64,000 bases of DNA, taken from positions 237,501 to 301,500 of the forward strand of contig NZ_JADFFK010000004.1 in the NCBI RefSeq assembly GCF_015223355.1, in the 5' to 3' direction. The notes under the pieces are model-generated. The model worked only from the letters and a program-made list of their open reading frames with translations, had not been told where the DNA came from and searched no databases. This DNA is from Salipiger mangrovisoli (GTDB lineage Bacteria > Pseudomonadota > Alphaproteobacteria > Rhodobacterales > Rhodobacteraceae). This document shows, one piece after another, positions 61,113 to 64,000 of this stretch; the stretch's first letter is position 1, and every line of letters begins with the position of its first letter. The position numbers and the translations under genes were made by a program.

Positions 61113-61730
61113 ATGGGGACCGAAACGGTTGGCGTGCGCCGCGGGCGCAAGTTCGAACAGGTGCTGGAGGGCGCGCGCAGCATCTTCCTGCGGGATGGCT
61201 TCGAAGGGGCCAACGTCGATGACATCGCCCGCGCCGCAGGGGTGTCGAAGGCGACACTCTACAGCTATTTTCCCGACAAGCGTCTGCTGTTCATGGAAAT
61301 GGCCAGCCGGCAATGCGCCTTGCAGGCCGACGAGGCGATGCTGACCATCGATCCCAGCCGCCCGCCCGCAGAGGTGTTGCCGCTGGTGGCGCGCAGCTTC
61401 CTGAGATTCGTGCTTTCGGAGATGGGGCAGCGGATCTTTCGCATCTGCATCGCCGAGGCCGACCGTTTCCCCGACCTCGGCCGACAGTTCTACCAGAGCG
61501 GGCCGATGACCATGCACAGCAAGCTGGTGACCTACCTCGCCACCGCTGGCGAACGGGGCGAGCTTGCCATCGACGATCTGGAGCTGGCTGCCGACCAGTT
61601 CACCGAACTGTGCAAGGCGAGCCTCTGGACGCGTTGCGTCTTCGGGGTGGCCGAGGCACCGGGCGAGGCCGAGATCGCGCGCACCGTCGACGGTGCGGTG
61701 GCCACCTTCCTCGCCCGTTACGGCAGCTGA
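61113..61730 (+). CDS. TetR-family regulator
   Basis: 205 residues. HTH in VDDIARAAGVSKATLYSYFP; C-terminal domain (FVLSEMGQRIFRICIAEADR; GELAIDDLELAADQF) resembles AefR-type regulators, many of which control efflux or stress genes. AGGAG is 8 bases before the ATG. An operator-like palindrome precedes it, and no target gene other than itself is obvious; mbfA is divergent, so it could share the region. Ligand unknown. Confidence 0.87.
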   Translation: MGTETVGVRRGRKFEQVLEGARSIFLRDGFEGANVDDIARAAGVSKATLYSYFPDKRLLFMEMASRQCALQADEAMLTIDPSRPPAEVLPLVARSFLRFVLSEMGQRIFRICIAEADRFPDLGRQFYQSGPMTMHSKLVTYLATAGERGELAIDDLELAADQFTELCKASLWTRCVFGVAEAPGEAEIARTVDGAVATFLARYGS

Positions 61731-61737
61731 TCCGGGA

Positions 61738-62445
61738 TCAGTCCAGCCGCCGCACCAGCATCTGGTTGCCGGGACCGCGCTTGGTCTCAAACACCTTGAG
61801 CTCGTCCACCAGCTCCGACAGCTTGCGCTTGCCAAAGCTGCGCGTGTCGAAATCCGGGTTGGCCGCAGTGATGAACTGGCCGAGCTGACCAAGGGTATAC
61901 CAGTCGTCTTCCTGCTCGATCGCGTCCATCGCGGTAAAGATGAGGTTGCGCGCGTCTTCCAGCCGCCCGGTCGGGGCCGGCTTGACGCCCGCCGCCTTCT
62001 CCGGGGCGCCATCGAGGTTCTCCAGGAAGATGAAACGTTTGCAGGCCTTGCGGAAGGCATCGGGTGTCTTCTGCATGCCCATGCCGAAGACATCGAGTCC
62101 CTGCTCGCGAATACGGCTGGCGAGGCGGGTGAAATCGCTGTCCGAGCTGACCAGCACGAAGCCGTCGAACCGGCCCGAGTGCATGAGATCCATGGCATCG
62201 ATCACCAGTGCGATGTCGCTGGCATTCTTGCCCACCGTGTTCGCCGGCTGGTGGTGCGGCACCAGGCCGAACTCGGCGGCGATTTTCGACCATCCCGCCA
62301 TCTGCTGGCTGGAGAAGTCGCCGTAGCAGCGGCGCACGCTGGCCTCGCCGAGGCTGGCCAGCTCGTCGAAGATCGCCTTGGCGTATTTCGGCGAGGTGTT
62401 GTCGGCGTCGATCAGGACCGCCAGCAGGCGGGTGTCGTCTCGCAT
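61738..62445 (-). CDS. NYN-domain ribonuclease-like protein with OST-HTH domain
   Basis: 235 residues. N-terminal NYN (PIN-like) nuclease fold with acidic residues in AVLIDADNTSPKYA, ASDIALVIDAMDLM and FVLVSSDSDFTRLASRI. C-terminal OST-HTH/LOTUS domain (DWYTLGQLGQFITAANPDFD, SFGKRKLSELVDELKVFE), a predicted RNA-binding module. Such proteins are thought to be RNA-processing nucleases; bacterial targets are unknown. Convergent with the TetR gene, 7 bases between stops. Confidence 0.88.
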   Translation of the reverse strand: MRDDTRLLAVLIDADNTSPKYAKAIFDELASLGEASVRRCYGDFSSQQMAGWSKIAAEFGLVPHHQPANTVGKNASDIALVIDAMDLMHSGRFDGFVLVSSDSDFTRLASRIREQGLDVFGMGMQKTPDAFRKACKRFIFLENLDGAPEKAAGVKPAPTGRLEDARNLIFTAMDAIEQEDDWYTLGQLGQFITAANPDFDTRSFGKRKLSELVDELKVFETKRGPGNQMLVRRLD

Positions 62446-62464
62446 GGGATACTCCTCTGCGGGC

Positions 62465-62968
62465 TCAGCTGCCCGCGAATGTCTTGTACAGGACCAGCGC
62501 GTCCACGTCGCCCTGCTCGGGGTGATGGAAGGCGCCGGGAAGGCGGCCGACGATCTCGAAGCCAGCGCGAAGCCAGGTGTCGACGGCGCGGGTGTTGGTC
62601 GAGACCACGAAGTTGAACTGCATGGCGCGAAACCCCAGCGTCGGCGCGATCTCGAGCGAATGGGCCAGCATCCGCCGCGCCACGCCGCGCCCGCGCGCCT
62701 CGGCCGCGGTCACGTAACCGCAGTTGCAGACGTGCGAGCCACCGCCCTTCTGGTTGCGCACGATGTAATAGGTGCCCAGCAGGCGCCCGCCGTCGCTCAC
62801 GACGAAGACATGGCGCTCGGGGCCGGTCCAATAGGCAATCGCCGCCTCGCGCGAGATGTCCGGATCGATGGCATAGGTATCCCCGGCGCGGAACACCGGC
62901 TCGAGCATCTGCCAAAGCGGCTCGGCGTCGTCCGGGGTGTATCCCCGCAGTTCAAGCGTCTGGCTCAT
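62465..62968 (-). CDS. GNAT-family N-acetyltransferase
   Basis: 167 residues. Acetyl-CoA-binding motif as GYVTAAEARGRGVARRMLA; FRAMQFNFVVSTNTRAVDTW is the following helix and strand. Overall pattern is the broad RimI-like GNAT class; the acceptor could be an antibiotic, amino acid or protein. The ATG at 62968 overlaps the stop of the ion-channel gene by one base (TGATG), so the two are translated together, a link that has no obvious meaning. Confidence 0.85.
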   Translation of the reverse strand: MSQTLELRGYTPDDAEPLWQMLEPVFRAGDTYAIDPDISREAAIAYWTGPERHVFVVSDGGRLLGTYYIVRNQKGGGSHVCNCGYVTAAEARGRGVARRMLAHSLEIAPTLGFRAMQFNFVVSTNTRAVDTWLRAGFEIVGRLPGAFHHPEQGDVDALVLYKTFAGS

Positions 62969-63735
62969 CAGCCTTGTCCTTCGGTCTCGATGTGGATGAT
63001 CTCGCCGCAATGCTTGCAGTGGATCGCGTCGGCGTCGTGCAGGCGAAGCCCGCAGGTCTCGCAGGTCTTCTTCACCTTGGGGGGGCGGAACAGCACCTGC
63101 GCCAGTCGCAGGAAGAGGGTGACGCCGCAGATCATCACGATGACCGAGATGACCCGCCCCCAGGAACCCTCGAGCGTGATGTCGCCGTAGCCGGTGGTGG
63201 TCAACGTCGTGACGGTGAAATAGAGCGCGTCGGCGTAATTGTTGATGTCATCATTGGTGCGGTACTGCAGCGCGTAGACGAGGCCGGTCATCACGAAGAG
63301 GAAGACCGTCAGGTTGACGATCGCGATCAGCACGTCCTCGTTCTCGCGGAAGACCCTGAAGTCCTCGCGCAGCCGCTTGCTGAGCTGGTAGGTGTGCAGC
63401 AGCCGCAGCGTTCGCAGCACCCGCAGGAAGCCCAGCCCCTCCCCCGCCAGCGGCGCGAGGAAGGAGACCATCGACACGAGGTCCGCGAGGGTCGCGGGGC
63501 TCAGCAGGAAGCCGCCCTTCTTCGGCGCGATCCACAGCCGCGCGAGGAAATCCGCAAGGATCACCAGGCCGAACGCCACGTCGATGATCTCGACCACCCG
63601 CCCGTGCTCGGTGAAGGAGGTCGCGATCACGAACAGAACGGTGAAGATGTCGAAGCCGAGCAGCAAGTAGCGGAAGCGGTGCGATGTGTCGCTGTCGCCC
63701 TCGTAGAGTTCCCTCAGCTTGTCGCGCAGGCCCAT
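62968..63735 (-). CDS. Potassium channel-type ion transporter with C-terminal zinc ribbon
   Basis: 255 residues. Six-helix voltage-gated-like channel: S4-like RVLRTLRLLHTYQLSKRL, pore helix YFTVTTL and selectivity filter TTTGYGD at 179-185, diagnostic of potassium selectivity. After the last helix comes CETCGLRLHDADAIHCKHCG (225-244), a C-x2-C, 11 residues, C-x2-C zinc ribbon on the cytoplasmic side, probably regulatory or for assembly. Coupled to the downstream GNAT gene. Direction of flow and gating are not readable. Confidence 0.87.
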   Translation of the reverse strand: MGLRDKLRELYEGDSDTSHRFRYLLLGFDIFTVLFVIATSFTEHGRVVEIIDVAFGLVILADFLARLWIAPKKGGFLLSPATLADLVSMVSFLAPLAGEGLGFLRVLRTLRLLHTYQLSKRLREDFRVFRENEDVLIAIVNLTVFLFVMTGLVYALQYRTNDDINNYADALYFTVTTLTTTGYGDITLEGSWGRVISVIVMICGVTLFLRLAQVLFRPPKVKKTCETCGLRLHDADAIHCKHCGEIIHIETEGQG

Positions 63736-63843
63736 GTCCGCCGTCCCCGTTCCGGAATACCGAAGCTATAGGGTGGTGCGGGACTCCCGGCAAGCCAAGC
63801 GCCTGCCGGAAGAATTTTCATGCCGGTCGATGCCGGGGGCCGA

Positions 63844-64000
<157 letters not shown>

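Overview
The window reads as chromosomal DNA of a GC-rich alphaproteobacterium, most likely a Rhodobacterales (Roseobacter-group) species. The evidence is the gene content and order: rimP-nusA-ylxR/L7Ae-infB, the PHB genes phaA and phaB, lptC-lptA-lptB followed by long-form hpf and ptsN, an MbfA-type ferritin/VIT1 fusion with an Irr-like box, DUF465 and DUF2007 small proteins, and a GT14/sulfotransferase pair. I see no rRNA, tRNA, insertion sequence, phage or CRISPR array. Gene density is high, and nearly all long overlapping open frames on the opposite strand of real genes are high-GC shadows.

Layout. 1-3.3 kb: end of a RutR-like TetR regulator facing preA/preT (reductive pyrimidine degradation), with a candidate operator upstream of preT. 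3.4-5.1 kb: rpsD, and an EAL phosphodiesterase behind a CtrA-like site. 5.4-7.4 kb: phaA and phaB with a regulated promoter between them. 7.6-17.3 kb: VOC dioxygenase, DUF465 protein, tRNA methyltransferase TrmN6-like plus DUF2007 protein, ispB, ispE with a secreted TPR protein, MarR plus FUSC transporter, and a zinc-ribbon metallopeptidase. 17.6-23.0 kb: rimP-nusA-ylxR-infB operon. 23.3-26.2 kb: a 40-codon orphan gene, mutT, argJ and a parvulin isomerase. 26.4-32.6 kb: secA, a secreted protein of unknown function, a PstS-like/OmpA fusion and radC. 32.7-36.7 kb: dnaK-dnaJ and alkB.

36.7-47.8 kb is the main accessory-looking region: an orphan ABC-2 polysaccharide permease, a CysQ-type PAP phosphatase, two family 2-type glycosyltransferases, galU, galE, a GT4, a Core-2/I-branching-type transferase with a large extra domain, and a double-domain sulfotransferase. 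Together these suggest synthesis and export of a branched, sulfated surface polysaccharide, with CysQ removing the PAP by-product. A UDP-sugar phosphotransferase of the WcaJ/ExoY type (52.6 kb) may start lipid-linked assembly.

47.9-51.7 kb: ptsN, hpf, lptB, lptA, lptC and an RNase D-like exonuclease in one direction, without the rpoN gene that usually sits in this order. 51.7-52.6 kb is the longest stretch without a confident gene; it holds hairpins and a possible zinc-ribbon mini-gene. 53.4-59.8 kb: OmpA lipoprotein, an AraC/methylguanine-DNA methyltransferase, nth, an adenosine/sugar kinase and polA. 60-64 kb: mbfA, a TetR regulator with an operator-like palindrome, a NYN/OST-HTH protein, a GNAT acetyltransferase coupled to a potassium channel with a C-terminal zinc ribbon, and the end of a class III alcohol dehydrogenase.
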